Positions 26,754 through 36,221 are shown, numbered from the stretch's first letter. The stretch: DNA of 64,000 nucleotides from Undibacterium sp049340185 (GCF_049340185.1 NZ_JBMPPC010000001.1:248001-312000), one strand, 5' to 3'. Numbers and translations are program-made. Notes: generated by a model not told the origin, from the sequence alone.

Positions 26754-28358
26754 CTATTTCTTCCGTTTCGGTGACAAGACTGTCGGCAGCGCTTTTGGCA
26801 ACGTATCTGGATAATCGCGACTAAAATGCAGGCCACGGCTTTCTCTACGCGACAGCGCGCTATTCACGATCAGTGAGGCGACATCAACCAGATTCCGCAA
26901 TTCAAGCAAATTGTTTGAGATACGGAAATTTGCGTAGTACTCATCGATCTCTTCCTTCAGCAAACGGATACGGTGTTTGGCGCGCTCCAGTCGTTTATTG
27001 GTCCTGACGATACCAACGTAATTCCACATAAAGCGTCGCAACTCGTCCCAGTTGTGAGCGATCACGACTTCTTCGTCTGCATCGGATACACGGCTTTCAT
27101 CCCAGGCAGGCAGGTTTGGTGAGGCAGTTTGTTCTTGTGCTGCGATATGTTGGGCTGTGGCTTTGCCGATGACCAGACATTCGAGCAAAGAATTGCTGGC
27201 AAGCCGGTTCGCTCCGTGCAGTCCGGTATAAGCAGTCTCGCCAACGGCGTACAAGCCCGGTAAATCCGTTCTGCCAGTCGTGTCGGTGACGATGCCGCCG
27301 CAGGTGAAGTGCACGGCAGGGACGACGGGAATAGCTTGTTTTGTGATATCGATACCCAGCTCCAGACAGCGGGCATAAATCATTGGAAAATGTTCTTTTA
27401 AAAATTCCGGCGGCTGATGTGTGATATCCAGTTCGACATAGTCCAGTCCGCGCTTTTTCATCTCAAAGTCAATTGCCCGCGCAACTACATCGCGTGGCGC
27501 AAGTTCTGCGCGTGCATCATGATCCAGCATAAAACGCGCACCGGCACTCGTGCCTGCTTCGGCGGGCAGTTTGAGAATACCGCCCTCGCCGCGCACAGCT
27601 TCGGTGATCAAAAACGATTTAGCGTAAGGGTGATACAGACAAGTTGGGTGAAATTGCATGAACTCCATATTTGCAACGCGGCAGCCAGCGCGCCATGCCA
27701 TTGCAATGCCGTCGCCTGTCGCGGTATCCGGATTGGTTGTATAGAGATAGACCTTACCCGCGCCGCCAGTCGCCATCACGGTATGTTGTGCCTCAAAGGT
27801 ATGTACTTTTCCGGTTTTAACATCTTGTACATACAAGCCCAGGCAGCGCGGGGTTGCCGAGGTCTCGCCTAATTTGGCAGAGGTAATGACGTCGATGGCG
27901 TAATGGTGTTCAAACAAGCTGATATTCGGATGCGCACGCACGATTTGCTCTAGAGTCAGTTGTACGGCATGGCCCGTCGCATCCGCTGCATGAATGATAC
28001 GGCGCTGGCTATGACCGCCTTCACGCGTCAGATGGAAGCCCAGTTCGGCGTCGTCGTCGCGTGTGAATGGCACGCCTTGCTCAATCAACCAGTCAATTGC
28101 TTCGCGGCCATGTTCAATGATGTAGCGGGTGGCACCTTCGTCACACAAGCCACCACCGGCGATCAATGTGTCGGAGATGTGTTGTTCATGGCTGTCGTGC
28201 GAATCAAGTACTGCGGCAATGCCGCCTTGTGCCCAGTCACTGGCGCCATCCAGCAAGGCGCGTTTTGAAATCACTGCGACTTTACGGGTTTTGGCGAGAT
28301 GCAGCGCGACGGATAAACCAGCGAGGCCACTGCCTACAATTGCAACATCAAATTTCAT
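26754..28358 (-). CDS. nadB: L-aspartate oxidase
   Basis: 534 aa from ATG 28358 (MKFDVAIVGSG); upstream in-frame codons to 28400 do not look like the family. It oxidises aspartate to iminoaspartate with FAD, feeding NadA. FAD site VAIVGSGLAGLSVALHLA, substrate region HLTREGGHSQRRIIHA and the succinate dehydrogenase-like LDHDARAELAPRDVVARAI and GLYAVGETAYTGLHGANRLASNSLLE are present. It converges on nadA-nadC. Confidence 0.96.
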   Translation of the reverse strand: MKFDVAIVGSGLAGLSVALHLAKTRKVAVISKRALLDGASDWAQGGIAAVLDSHDSHEQHISDTLIAGGGLCDEGATRYIIEHGREAIDWLIEQGVPFTRDDDAELGFHLTREGGHSQRRIIHAADATGHAVQLTLEQIVRAHPNISLFEHHYAIDVITSAKLGETSATPRCLGLYVQDVKTGKVHTFEAQHTVMATGGAGKVYLYTTNPDTATGDGIAMAWRAGCRVANMEFMQFHPTCLYHPYAKSFLITEAVRGEGGILKLPAEAGTSAGARFMLDHDARAELAPRDVVARAIDFEMKKRGLDYVELDITHQPPEFLKEHFPMIYARCLELGIDITKQAIPVVPAVHFTCGGIVTDTTGRTDLPGLYAVGETAYTGLHGANRLASNSLLECLVIGKATAQHIAAQEQTASPNLPAWDESRVSDADEEVVIAHNWDELRRFMWNYVGIVRTNKRLERAKHRIRLLKEEIDEYYANFRISNNLLELRNLVDVASLIVNSALSRRESRGLHFSRDYPDTLPKALPTVLSPKRKK

Positions 28359-28456
28359 ATATATTCTTTGAGCATGTTGAACAAACAACGACGAAAACAC
28401 TAACTATAGGCGAAATCAAGAAAGTTGGAGGAAACACACAAAATGCTAAGCTGAAA

Positions 28457-28482
28457 TAAAAGCCTGGCAAAGCAGGCTTTTA
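28457..28482 (-). terminator. Terminator after purT
   Basis: AAAAGCCTG, loop of 6, CAGGCTTTT; on the minus strand the stem ends in TTTTATTT. It lies between the purT stop and the nadB start, so nadB probably has its own promoter. Confidence 0.8.
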
Positions 28483-28542
28483 GGGATATCAAATATTCAC
28501 TAAGTGGTATGCGTCCAGAAATTTTTTCGATTTCTCAACACA

Positions 28543-29754
28543 TCAATCAATAATCACCGGTCGTACTTTTGCTGCTGCTGCTTTAGCGAGCGTTCTTGCC
28601 GTATCGGTATCTTTGGCTGTTGCCAGTGCCACGCCCATGCGGCGGCGGCTAAAGGACTCTGGCTTCCCAAACAGGCGGATATCCGTACCTTCAACCTGTA
28701 ATGCTTCTGCCACGCCTTCAAAGGCAATCGCTTTGTGGTTATGTTGTCCGTAGATGACGGCAGAGGCGGCAGGACTGCGCAAGCTGACATTGACTGGCAA
28801 TCCAAGGATGGCCTTGGCGTGTAATTCAAATTCGCTTTGCACCTGGCTCGACATGGTTACCATGCCTGTGTCATGCGGGCGAGGGCTGACTTCTGAAAAC
28901 CAGACCATCTCATCTTTGACGAATAATTCGACGCCAAACAATCCAAGTCCACCCAGATCATCGGTCACTTTCTTTGCGATATCACGAGCCCGTTCTAATG
29001 CTTTGTTATGCATAATTTGCGGCTGCCATGACTCGACATAGTCGCCTTGTACTTGAACATGGCCGATAGGCTCACAGAAATGCGTTTCGATCTGACCATC
29101 GCGACCCATCGCACGTATCGTCAGCAGTGTGATTTCGTACTCAAAATCAATGAAACCCTCAACAATGACGCGACCGGAGTTTACGCGACCACCTGCCGCT
29201 GCGTAATCCCATGCAGCCTGCACTTCATCTGCGCTATCAATCTTGGATTGACCTTTGCCTGAGGAGGACATAACTGGTTTGATAATGCACGGAAAGCCGA
29301 TGTCATTACATGCTGCCTGCAGTTCTGCAAGGCTGTCGGCAAAGCGATAGGGGGAGGTTGGCAGTGCCAGAGTTTCAGCAGCAAGGCGTCGAATGCCCTC
29401 GCGGTTCATTGTTAGCCACGCAGCGCGAGCAGTAGGGATGACGCGGGCTTTGCCGGCTTTTTCTAATTCCATCAACATGGGCGTAGCGATTGCTTCGATT
29501 TCCGGGACGACCAGATCGGGCCGCTCTTTTTCAATCAGGCTGGCAAGTGCCGCGCCATCTGTCATATCTATTACATAGGCGCGGTGCGCAACCTGGTGCC
29601 CGGGCGCGTTTTCGTAGCGATCAACTGCGATGACTTCGATCCCCAGACGTTGCAGAGAAATGATGACTTCTTTGCCTAATTCGCCCGAGCCGAGGAGCAT
29701 GACTTTGGTCGCATTTGCGGAAAGAGGTGTGCCGAATTGCTGTATGGTTTTCAT
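28543..29754 (-). CDS. purT: Formate-dependent phosphoribosylglycinamide formyltransferase
   Basis: 403 aa ATP-grasp enzyme. It makes formyl-GAR from GAR, formate and ATP in purine synthesis, an alternative to folate-dependent PurN. Seen: MLLGSGELGKEVIISLQRLG at the N-terminus, FPCIIKPVMSSSGKGQS for ATP, GLFGVELFVKDEMVWFSEVSPRPHDTGMVT for metal binding. It is alone between a terminator and the divergent HU gene. Confidence 0.95.
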   Translation of the reverse strand: MKTIQQFGTPLSANATKVMLLGSGELGKEVIISLQRLGIEVIAVDRYENAPGHQVAHRAYVIDMTDGAALASLIEKERPDLVVPEIEAIATPMLMELEKAGKARVIPTARAAWLTMNREGIRRLAAETLALPTSPYRFADSLAELQAACNDIGFPCIIKPVMSSSGKGQSKIDSADEVQAAWDYAAAGGRVNSGRVIVEGFIDFEYEITLLTIRAMGRDGQIETHFCEPIGHVQVQGDYVESWQPQIMHNKALERARDIAKKVTDDLGGLGLFGVELFVKDEMVWFSEVSPRPHDTGMVTMSSQVQSEFELHAKAILGLPVNVSLRSPAASAVIYGQHNHKAIAFEGVAEALQVEGTDIRLFGKPESFSRRRMGVALATAKDTDTARTLAKAAAAKVRPVIID

Positions 29755-30107
29755 AAATTGTTTCTCGGGATGATTGATTAATTTGCGGAATAATTTCTTC
29801 GATCAAAAATAGCGTTTTGATTAAATAGTTTGATTCGATGGTTTAAAACAACAGGCCTGATCTTGTCCGATGATGCTGTTTTGAGGGTAAATGCATGCTA
29901 AATCCGAATTTCGAAATTATACTTTTGATTTCACAAAGAAAACCCAAGAAGATTGTAGGAAAACGCTGCAAACCGCTTGACACAAGGCTTTCCGGCTTGA
30001 TTTAATACCGGATGCAGATTTTCTGCCTGCCGTGATAGATGGCCGACCAATAAATAATCGAATACATCATCGCGAAGTTAAACTAGACTTTTGTGAGGAG
30101 GACGTAA
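29755..30107. promoter_or_regulatory. Divergent promoter region purT / HU
   Basis: 353 bases without a gene. The HU promoter is described separately. The purT side is AT-rich with no site I recognise. Confidence 0.5.
29977..30006 (+). promoter_or_regulatory. Promoter of the HU gene
   Basis: TTGACA at 29977-29982, 18-base spacer, TTTAAT at 30001-30006. It leaves a leader of roughly 90 bases before the GTG start. Confidence 0.7.
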
Positions 30108-30380
30108 GTGAATAAAACTGAATTGATCGATCACATTGCGAAAACAGCTGATATTTCAAAGGCAGCATCATCACGTGCATTAGATGCAGTGATTGGCGCA
30201 GTTAAAACAACGTTGAAAAAAAATGGCACAGTGACTCTGGTCGGCTTTGGCACATTTTCTGTTGGTAAACGCGCAGCAAGAACAGGCCGTAATCCACGCA
30301 CTGGTGAAGCAATCAAGATCAAATCTGCTAAGGTTCCTAAATTTAAGCCTGGCAAAGCTTTGAAAGATGCGGTAAACTAA
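30108..30380 (+). CDS. hupB: DNA-binding protein HU
   Basis: 90 aa with a GTG start at 30108 set by a strong GAGGAGG ribosome-binding site 7-13 bases upstream. A histone-like dimeric DNA-bending protein. The full family pattern is present: MNKTELIDHIA start, VTLVGFGTFSVGKRAARTGRNP arm region with the Arg/Pro-rich loop, and VPKFKPGKALKDAVN end. The symbol is by similarity to the beta subunit type. Confidence 0.93.
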   Translation: MNKTELIDHIAKTADISKAASSRALDAVIGAVKTTLKKNGTVTLVGFGTFSVGKRAARTGRNPRTGEAIKIKSAKVPKFKPGKALKDAVN

Positions 30381-30428
30381 TGGACTTCGTGGTGCAGTGA
30401 CAAGCACCACACTGTTGTAAATTTGATG

Positions 30429-30504
30429 GGGCGCTTAGCTCAGTTGGTAGAGCGGAGCCCTTACAAGGCTTAGGTCGGGAGTTCGAGCCTCTCAGCGCCC
30501 ACCA
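30429..30504 (+). tRNA. tRNA-Val(TAC)
   Basis: 76 bases with CCA. GGGCGCT pairs with AGCGCCC; the anticodon loop CTTACAA gives TAC. Confidence 0.96.
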
Positions 30505-30531
30505 CAAATTTTCAGCATTTGCAGTACATAA

Positions 30532-30608
30532 GGAGTGGTAGTTCAGTTGGTTAGAATACCGGCCTGTCACGCCGGGGGTCGCGGGTTCGAGCCCCGTCCG
30601 CTCCGCCA
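30532..30608 (+). tRNA. tRNA-Asp(GTC)
   Basis: 77 bases with CCA. GGAGTGG pairs with CCGCTCC (one G-T pair); the anticodon loop CTGTCAC gives GTC. Confidence 0.96.
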
Positions 30609-30615
30609 AGATTAA

Positions 30616-30642
30616 AAAGGTGAACGCAAGTTCACCTTTTTT
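30616..30642 (+). terminator. Terminator after tRNA-Asp
   Basis: AAGGTGAAC, tetraloop GCAA, GTTCACCTT, then a T-run. It ends the HU / tRNA-Val / tRNA-Asp stretch. Confidence 0.85.
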
Positions 30643-30680
30643 CATATTCGGTAACAGTTCGTCAGAGTGATCGGTTGACC

Positions 30681-32603
30681 ATGTTTGAGTATATTCGTAC
30701 ACACCAACGATTGATGCAGTTTTTATTGCTGCTGATTATCTTCCCTTCTTTCGCCTTTTTTGGTCTGGAAAGCTATACACGTTCACGCGGCGCTAATGAG
30801 CCTGTTGCGACGGTAGCCGGACAATCGATTAGTCAGCAAGAGTTTGATACAGCCCAGCGTGACCAGTTGGAGCGTCTGCGCCAAATGTATGGTCCGCAAT
30901 TCGACTCCAAGTTGTTGAATACCGCTGAGGCTCGCCAAAATATTCTGGATGATCTGATCACACGTAAGGTGATTAATGTCGAAATAGCTAATCAACACTT
31001 GAGCATATCTGATGAAGCATTGCAGCAGGCAATTTTGGCAGAGCCAGCTTTGCTCAAGCCTGATGGCACTCGTGACGTTGAGCAGTTTAAAAAATTATTG
31101 GCAATGCAGGGAATGACGCCAGAGAGTTACGCACAGCGCTTGCGTCAAAGTATGTCACTTCAGCAATTACTGGGTGCCGTGCAGTCCACTGCAATCGTTC
31201 CAAAAACGGTCGCTAATTCTTTGTCTGTCATTAACGAGCAGGAAAGAGAAGTTCAGGCTTTGAATTTTCAGTCAGCTGATTTTGCCTCACAGGTAAAAGT
31301 GACGGATGAGATGTTGAAGTCCTACTACGAAAAAAATTCAGCTCAGTTTGAAATCCCTGAAACCATCAAAGCTGAATATGTTGTATTGAACAATGACGTG
31401 CTGAGTTCGCAAATCACTGTGTCCGACGCAGAGGTACAAGCTTTTTACGAACAAAATAAAAAGTTTGCTACGACTGAAGAGCAGCGTCGTGCCAGCCATA
31501 TTTTGATTGCATCCAACAAAGATGCAAAAGATGCAGATAAAGCGGCAGCCAAACAGAAGGCTGAAAAGCTGTTAGCTGACGTGCGCAAGAACCCTGAATC
31601 TTTTGCAAAATTAGCCAAAGAAAATTCTCAGGATCCGGTGTCAGCAGAGCGTGGCGGAGATCTGGATTACTTTGGTAAGGGTGCAATGACTAAAGCATTC
31701 GAAGACACTGTATTCAAGTTGAAACAAGGTGAAATCAGTGAGCTCGTTCAAACAGAATTCGGTTATCACATCATCCAGTTGACGGCGATTAAACCAGCGA
31801 GTGTGAAGTCTTTGGAAGAGATGAAGTCACAAATCGTGGCAGACATCAAAAAACAAAAAGCAGCTAAAGCTTATGCTGAAGCAGCAGAAACATTTACCAA
31901 TACCGTCTACGAACAGGCAGATAGCTTGAAGCCAGTTGCCGATAAACTGAAGCTGCAAGTACAAACGACCAATGTGCTGACCCGTCAACCGAATCCTGCT
32001 TTACCAGCAGTGGCTTTGTTTAATAATCCAAAGTTTTTGAAGGCGATTTTTTCTGATGAGTCCGTCAAGAAGAAACACAATACAGAAGCTGTTGAAGTAG
32101 CGCCTAGCACACTGGTCTCCGGTCGTGTCGTTGAGTACAAAGCGGCGAGCAAACGTCCGTTCGAAGAAGTAAAAGCGATCATACTTGCCCGTGTTACTTT
32201 GACAGAATCAGTTGCTCTTGCAAAAAAAGCCGGTGAGGACAAACTGAAGGCATTGAAATTGGCGGATAATGCTGCTGGTTTCTCAGAAAGTAAGACAGTA
32301 TCCCGGTTGAAAAATCAAGATGTTGCACCAGCAGTTTTTGCTGAAGTTATGAAAGCCGATCTGCAAAAATTGCCCGCATTCGTTGGTGTTGAAACGCCTG
32401 GCTCTGGTTATAGCATTTACCGTATTGCGAAGGTGAATGCCGGTACGATAGATGCGGGACGACGTAAAATTGAGCAATCGCAGTTTGCTGATGCCATCGC
32501 GCAAAACGATATGTTCTCTTATGTAGAGGCGCTTAAGCAAAAATCTAAAGTTACTATCAATAAGACGCTTGTTTCTGCTCCTCCTGTAGCAGCTCCGCAA
32601 TAA
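30681..32603 (+). CDS. ppiD: Peptidyl-prolyl isomerase PpiD-type periplasmic chaperone
   Basis: 640 aa from ATG 30681 (a TTG 6 bases upstream is also in frame). One N-terminal membrane anchor at about 12-30, then a SurA-type N-terminal chaperone region (about 30-240), one PpiC-type parvulin domain at about 270-365 (ASHILIASNKD, PVSAERGGDLDYFGKGAM, QTEFGYHIIQLT) and a C-terminal helper region. It is anchored in the inner membrane facing the periplasm and helps fold exported proteins. HU immediately upstream (hupB-ppiD) is the same order as in E. coli, with two tRNAs inserted between. Confidence 0.93.
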   Translation: MFEYIRTHQRLMQFLLLLIIFPSFAFFGLESYTRSRGANEPVATVAGQSISQQEFDTAQRDQLERLRQMYGPQFDSKLLNTAEARQNILDDLITRKVINVEIANQHLSISDEALQQAILAEPALLKPDGTRDVEQFKKLLAMQGMTPESYAQRLRQSMSLQQLLGAVQSTAIVPKTVANSLSVINEQEREVQALNFQSADFASQVKVTDEMLKSYYEKNSAQFEIPETIKAEYVVLNNDVLSSQITVSDAEVQAFYEQNKKFATTEEQRRASHILIASNKDAKDADKAAAKQKAEKLLADVRKNPESFAKLAKENSQDPVSAERGGDLDYFGKGAMTKAFEDTVFKLKQGEISELVQTEFGYHIIQLTAIKPASVKSLEEMKSQIVADIKKQKAAKAYAEAAETFTNTVYEQADSLKPVADKLKLQVQTTNVLTRQPNPALPAVALFNNPKFLKAIFSDESVKKKHNTEAVEVAPSTLVSGRVVEYKAASKRPFEEVKAIILARVTLTESVALAKKAGEDKLKALKLADNAAGFSESKTVSRLKNQDVAPAVFAEVMKADLQKLPAFVGVETPGSGYSIYRIAKVNAGTIDAGRRKIEQSQFADAIAQNDMFSYVEALKQKSKVTINKTLVSAPPVAAPQ

Positions 32604-32619
32604 CCGGATCTTACTTGGT

Positions 32620-32647
32620 AAAAAAAGCACCGTAAGGTGCTTTTTTT
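32620..32647 (+). terminator. Terminator after ppiD
   Basis: AAAAAAGCACC, loop GTAA, GGTGCTTTTTT. It isolates the cco genes from ppiD. Confidence 0.88.
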
Positions 32648-32741
32648 ACGTCTGCTTTAAGCATGAAAAGCTCAATAAATTCAGATATCACGGAAATTAT
32701 TGATTAAAATTTTCTCAAATTTTTTTCCTAATTCCTACTTT

Positions 32742-32755
32742 TTGATTTGTATCAA
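32742..32755 (+). promoter_or_regulatory. FNR/ANR-type operator before ccoN
   Basis: TTGATTTGTATCAA is a perfect match to TTGAT-N4-ATCAA. A -10-like TATTCT at 32778-32783 puts transcription start near 32790, so the site would be centred at about -41.5, the classical activator position. It predicts activation of cbb3 oxidase at low oxygen. Confidence 0.85.
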
Positions 32756-32813
32756 TATCGCGTGTAAGCATGCTCGCTATTCTGTCAATGAATTCTATTA
32801 ACAGAGTGAGATC

Positions 32814-34253
32814 ATGACGATATCTAAAGAAAGTTCTTACAATTATCGCGTAGTGCGCCAATTCTCTCTCATGGCAGTCGTATGGGGAATAGTTGGTATG
32901 CTGGTGGGCGTGATTATCGCTTCACAGCTTGCCTGGCCGGAGTTGTTTTCAGGAATACCCTGGCTAAGTTACGGGCGGCTGCGACCTTTACATACCAATG
33001 CAGTTATTTTTGCATTCGGTGGTTGTGCCTTGATGGGTACTTCCTACTACGTGGTGCAGCGTACTTCGAACGTGCGCCTGTTCTCTGATGCCCTCGCGGG
33101 CTTTACCTTCTGGGGTTGGCAGCTCGTTATTCTGGCCGCGGCCATTTCCTTGCCTCTTGGCTATACCCAGGGTAAGGAATATGCTGAACTGGAATGGCCA
33201 ATTGATATCCTGATCGCTGTGGTGTGGGTTGCGTATGCCATTGTTTTTTTTGGTACGCTAGTCAAGCGCAAGGTTGAACATATCTATGTTGCCAACTGGT
33301 TTTATGGTGCCTTTATCGTTGCTGTGGCCGTATTGCACATCGTCAATAGCGCGGCTATTCCGGTATCTCTGACCAAGTCTTATTCTGCATATGCCGGTGT
33401 ACAGGATGCAATGGTGCAGTGGTGGTATGGGCATAACGCAGTCGGTTTCTTTTTGACGGCAGGTTTCCTGGGCATGATGTATTACTTCATTCCTAAACAA
33501 ATCGAGCGTCCGGTTTATTCTTATCGACTGTCTATTGTTCACTTTTGGGCATTGATTTTTACCTATATGTGGGCCGGTCCTCATCATCTGCATTACACCG
33601 CATTGCCTGACTGGGCGCAGTCTATCGGTATGGTGTTTTCCCTGATTTTGCTGGCACCATCCTGGGGCGGCATGGTCAACGGCATCATGACTTTATCCGG
33701 TGCCTGGAGCAAGCTGCGTTCTGATCCTATCCTGCGTTTTCTCATCGTCTCCTTGTCTTTCTACGGTATGTCTACCTTTGAAGGCCCGATGATGGCGATC
33801 AAAACAGTCAATGCTTTATCTCATTACACAGACTGGACTGTCGGGCACGTACATTCTGGGGCGTTGGGCTGGGTGGGTTTTATCTCTATCGGTAGTTTGT
33901 ACTACTTGATTCCGCGATTATTTGGTCAGACAGAGATGTATAGCAAGCGGTTGATCGAAGTGCACTTCTGGGTGGCAACGATTGGTGTGGTCTTATACAT
34001 CGCTTCGATGTGGATTGCTGGCGTGATGCAAGGCTTAATGTGGCGCGCAGTGAATGAAGACGGCACCTTGACTTATTCGTTTGTAGAGACAGTGAAGGCA
34101 ACCTATCCGTACTACGTCATTCGTATGACTGGTGGCCTGATGTATTTCAGTGGCATGTTGGTGATGGCATATAACGTTGTAAAAACCGTCGCTGCTGCAA
34201 AGCCTGTCAACAATGCGATTCCCGTGTTGAGCCCAGTTGCGGCTCATGCCTGA
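32814..34253 (+). CDS. ccoN: cbb3-type cytochrome c oxidase subunit I
   Basis: 479 aa, about 12 membrane helices. It is the catalytic subunit with low-spin heme b and the heme b3-CuB centre that reduces oxygen with high affinity. Key histidine segments seen: RPLHTNAVIFAFGG, QWWYGHNAVGFFLT, WAGPHHLHYTALPDW and DWTVGHVHSGALGWVG. The ribosome-binding site is GAGTGAG before ATG 32814. First gene of ccoNOQPGH. Confidence 0.97.
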   Translation: MTISKESSYNYRVVRQFSLMAVVWGIVGMLVGVIIASQLAWPELFSGIPWLSYGRLRPLHTNAVIFAFGGCALMGTSYYVVQRTSNVRLFSDALAGFTFWGWQLVILAAAISLPLGYTQGKEYAELEWPIDILIAVVWVAYAIVFFGTLVKRKVEHIYVANWFYGAFIVAVAVLHIVNSAAIPVSLTKSYSAYAGVQDAMVQWWYGHNAVGFFLTAGFLGMMYYFIPKQIERPVYSYRLSIVHFWALIFTYMWAGPHHLHYTALPDWAQSIGMVFSLILLAPSWGGMVNGIMTLSGAWSKLRSDPILRFLIVSLSFYGMSTFEGPMMAIKTVNALSHYTDWTVGHVHSGALGWVGFISIGSLYYLIPRLFGQTEMYSKRLIEVHFWVATIGVVLYIASMWIAGVMQGLMWRAVNEDGTLTYSFVETVKATYPYYVIRMTGGLMYFSGMLVMAYNVVKTVAAAKPVNNAIPVLSPVAAHA

Positions 34254-34276
34254 TCAGAGAAATAAGGAGAATTTAT

Positions 34277-34894
34277 ATGCGTAATTTTACTCATGATCTG
34301 ATTGAGCGAAATGTGGGACTGTTATTGGTACTGGTCATACTGACGATTAGCATCGGTGGACTGGTAGAAATCGTTCCCTTATTTTTCCAGAAATCGACAA
34401 CGCAGCCAGTGCAGGGGATGCAGCCATATTCACCATTGCAATTGACCGGACGGGATATCTATTTGCGTGAAGGCTGCTACGGCTGTCACTCACAAATGAT
34501 TCGTCCATTCCGTGCAGAAACCGAGCGTTATGGCCACTACTCGGTAGCAGGAGAGTCTGTCTACGATCATCCCTTTCAGTGGGGTAGCAAGCGTACCGGC
34601 CCCGATCTTGCTCGGGTTGGCGGTCGTTACAGCGACGCCTGGCACCGAGATCATCTGAATGATCCACGTTCAGTTGTTCCTGAGTCGAATATGCCTTCGT
34701 ATTCCTGGCTGGCAAAAACGAAACTCGATAAAGCAGAGATCACTCCGAAGTTGAAGGCGATGAAAACCTTGGGCGTGCCTTATACAGATCAGCAAATCGC
34801 GGCTGCTCCGGATGAGATTGCCGATAAAACAGAGCTCGATGCATTGATCGCCTATTTACAGATTTTAGGTACGTCGATCAAAAATAAAAATTAA
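34277..34894 (+). CDS. ccoO: cbb3-type cytochrome c oxidase monoheme subunit II
   Basis: 205 aa. One N-terminal membrane anchor (about 13-35) and a periplasmic c-type heme site CYGCH (C67, C70, H71). It passes electrons to CcoN. AAGGAG lies just upstream of the ATG. 23 bases after ccoN. Confidence 0.97.
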   Translation: MRNFTHDLIERNVGLLLVLVILTISIGGLVEIVPLFFQKSTTQPVQGMQPYSPLQLTGRDIYLREGCYGCHSQMIRPFRAETERYGHYSVAGESVYDHPFQWGSKRTGPDLARVGGRYSDAWHRDHLNDPRSVVPESNMPSYSWLAKTKLDKAEITPKLKAMKTLGVPYTDQQIAAAPDEIADKTELDALIAYLQILGTSIKNKN

Positions 34895-34903
34895 GGAAAT
34901 TCA

Positions 34904-34950
34904 GGATACGACAATTTGAACTATGCCTGTTAATGGCGTTGTCGTTATCC
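34904..34950 (+). other. Stem-loop between ccoO and ccoQ
   Basis: GGATACGACAA (34904-34914) pairs with TTGTCGTTATCC (34939-34950) with one bulged base, and outer GGAA/TTCC can extend it. There is no T-run, so it is more likely an mRNA processing or stability element than a terminator. Confidence 0.5.
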
Positions 34951-34999
34951 GGATTCCACGACTGTTAGCAAGTCAGATTTCTAAGAGAGAGGATGAAAC

Positions 35000-35152
35000 A
35001 TGGACATTAATTTCACCATCGTCAGCAGTGTTGTGACGGTGATCAGCCTGATCGTGTTTTTGGGTATTCTCTACTGGGCATTCAGTAGTAAAAACAAAGC
35101 CCGATTCGAAGAGCTGGCACGCTTGCCAATTGAGAATGAGAACGGAAAATAA
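35000..35152 (+). CDS. ccoQ: cbb3-type oxidase small subunit CcoQ/FixQ
   Basis: 50 aa, ATG 35000 to TAA 35150-35152, with GAGAGGA upstream. One membrane helix at about 7-27, then a basic and polar tail (KNKARFEEL). Position between ccoO and ccoP and the family pattern identify it as CcoQ, which stabilises the oxidase complex. Too short for ordinary gene calling cut-offs. Confidence 0.93.
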   Translation: MDINFTIVSSVVTVISLIVFLGILYWAFSSKNKARFEELARLPIENENGK

Positions 35153-35154
35153 TC

Positions 35155-36165
35155 ATGGCAGATTTTTTTAACCAATGGTGGAGTATAGGGATTGCAGTAT
35201 TGGTTGCAATCAGTATTTTTGCATGCGGATTGTTGCTGTGGTCGCAATCTACAGTTAAAGTAAAAATAGGTAGTGACGGCAAACCATTGCCGGCCGAAAC
35301 AACGGGTCATGTATGGGACGGTGATTTAACAGAGAAAAATAATCCCTTGCCACGCTGGTGGATGTGGTTGTTTTATCTCACCATTATTTACAGCATCGGC
35401 TATTTGATTGTCTATCCTGGCCTTGGTGATCGGCAAGGTAGTTTCGGCTGGAGTCAGGCCGGAGCGTATGAAAAAGAAATGGCGGATGGTGAAGCGCAAT
35501 ACGGACCTATCTTTAACAAGTATCTGGCGATGGACATCAAAGAAGTTGCCAAGGATCCGCAGGCAAAAGAAATTGGTCAGCGTCTGTTTTTGAATACTTG
35601 CTCACAGTGTCATGGCTCTGATGCACAAGGTGGTAAGGGATATCCAAATCTAGCTGATAGTGACTGGTTATATGGTGGTGATCCGCAAACGATCGTGACG
35701 ACAATTACTGAGGGACGTCATGGCCAGATGCCGCCGATGGGTGCTGCGTTGGGTACCGATGATGATGTGCGTAATGTCGCCAACTACGTATTGAGCTTAT
35801 CCAATTCCACTCATGACCCGATCAAGGCCGCATTGGGTAAATCCAAATTTGCAGCATGTGCCGCCTGTCATGGCGCTGAAGGTAAAGGAACACAGGCATT
35901 GGGTGCACCGAATTTGACCGATAAAATCTGGTTATATGGTGGCAGTATTGATACCGTGATGGAAACCATTAACAAAGGTCGTAATAATCAAATGCCAGCA
36001 CATAAAACTATTTTGACGCCTGCAAAAATTCATTTGCTCGCTGCTTATGTGTGGAGTTTATCAAATGATCCGTCGGCAGTGATAAAAACGGCAGAGGTAG
36101 CCGCCGTTCAGCAAATAGCAGAAGTTGCAAGTGCTCCGGCCACTACATCAGATGCAGCAAAATAA
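35155..36165 (+). CDS. ccoP: cbb3-type cytochrome c oxidase diheme subunit III
   Basis: 336 aa. Two N-terminal membrane helices (about 10-30 and 68-88) form the FixP N-terminal domain; two periplasmic c-type heme domains follow, with CSQCH (C149-H153) and CAACH (C235-H239) and distal Met residues in QMPPMG and NQMPAHK. It accepts electrons from bc1 or soluble cytochromes. Starts 2 bases after ccoQ. Confidence 0.97.
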   Translation: MADFFNQWWSIGIAVLVAISIFACGLLLWSQSTVKVKIGSDGKPLPAETTGHVWDGDLTEKNNPLPRWWMWLFYLTIIYSIGYLIVYPGLGDRQGSFGWSQAGAYEKEMADGEAQYGPIFNKYLAMDIKEVAKDPQAKEIGQRLFLNTCSQCHGSDAQGGKGYPNLADSDWLYGGDPQTIVTTITEGRHGQMPPMGAALGTDDDVRNVANYVLSLSNSTHDPIKAALGKSKFAACAACHGAEGKGTQALGAPNLTDKIWLYGGSIDTVMETINKGRNNQMPAHKTILTPAKIHLLAAYVWSLSNDPSAVIKTAEVAAVQQIAEVASAPATTSDAAK

Positions 36166-36179
36166 GATGTCACAATAAA

Positions 36180-36206
36180 TTCAGTGTCAGTCGTTCTGGC
36201 ACTGAA
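36180..36206 (+). other. Stem-loop between ccoP and ccoG
   Basis: TTCAGTGTCAG pairs with CTGGCACTGAA around a 5-base loop (one G-T pair in RNA). No T-run follows, so it may stabilise the upstream ccoNOQP message or weaken read-through into ccoG. Confidence 0.5.
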
Positions 36207-36221
36207 TGATCAGAAGCGCTG

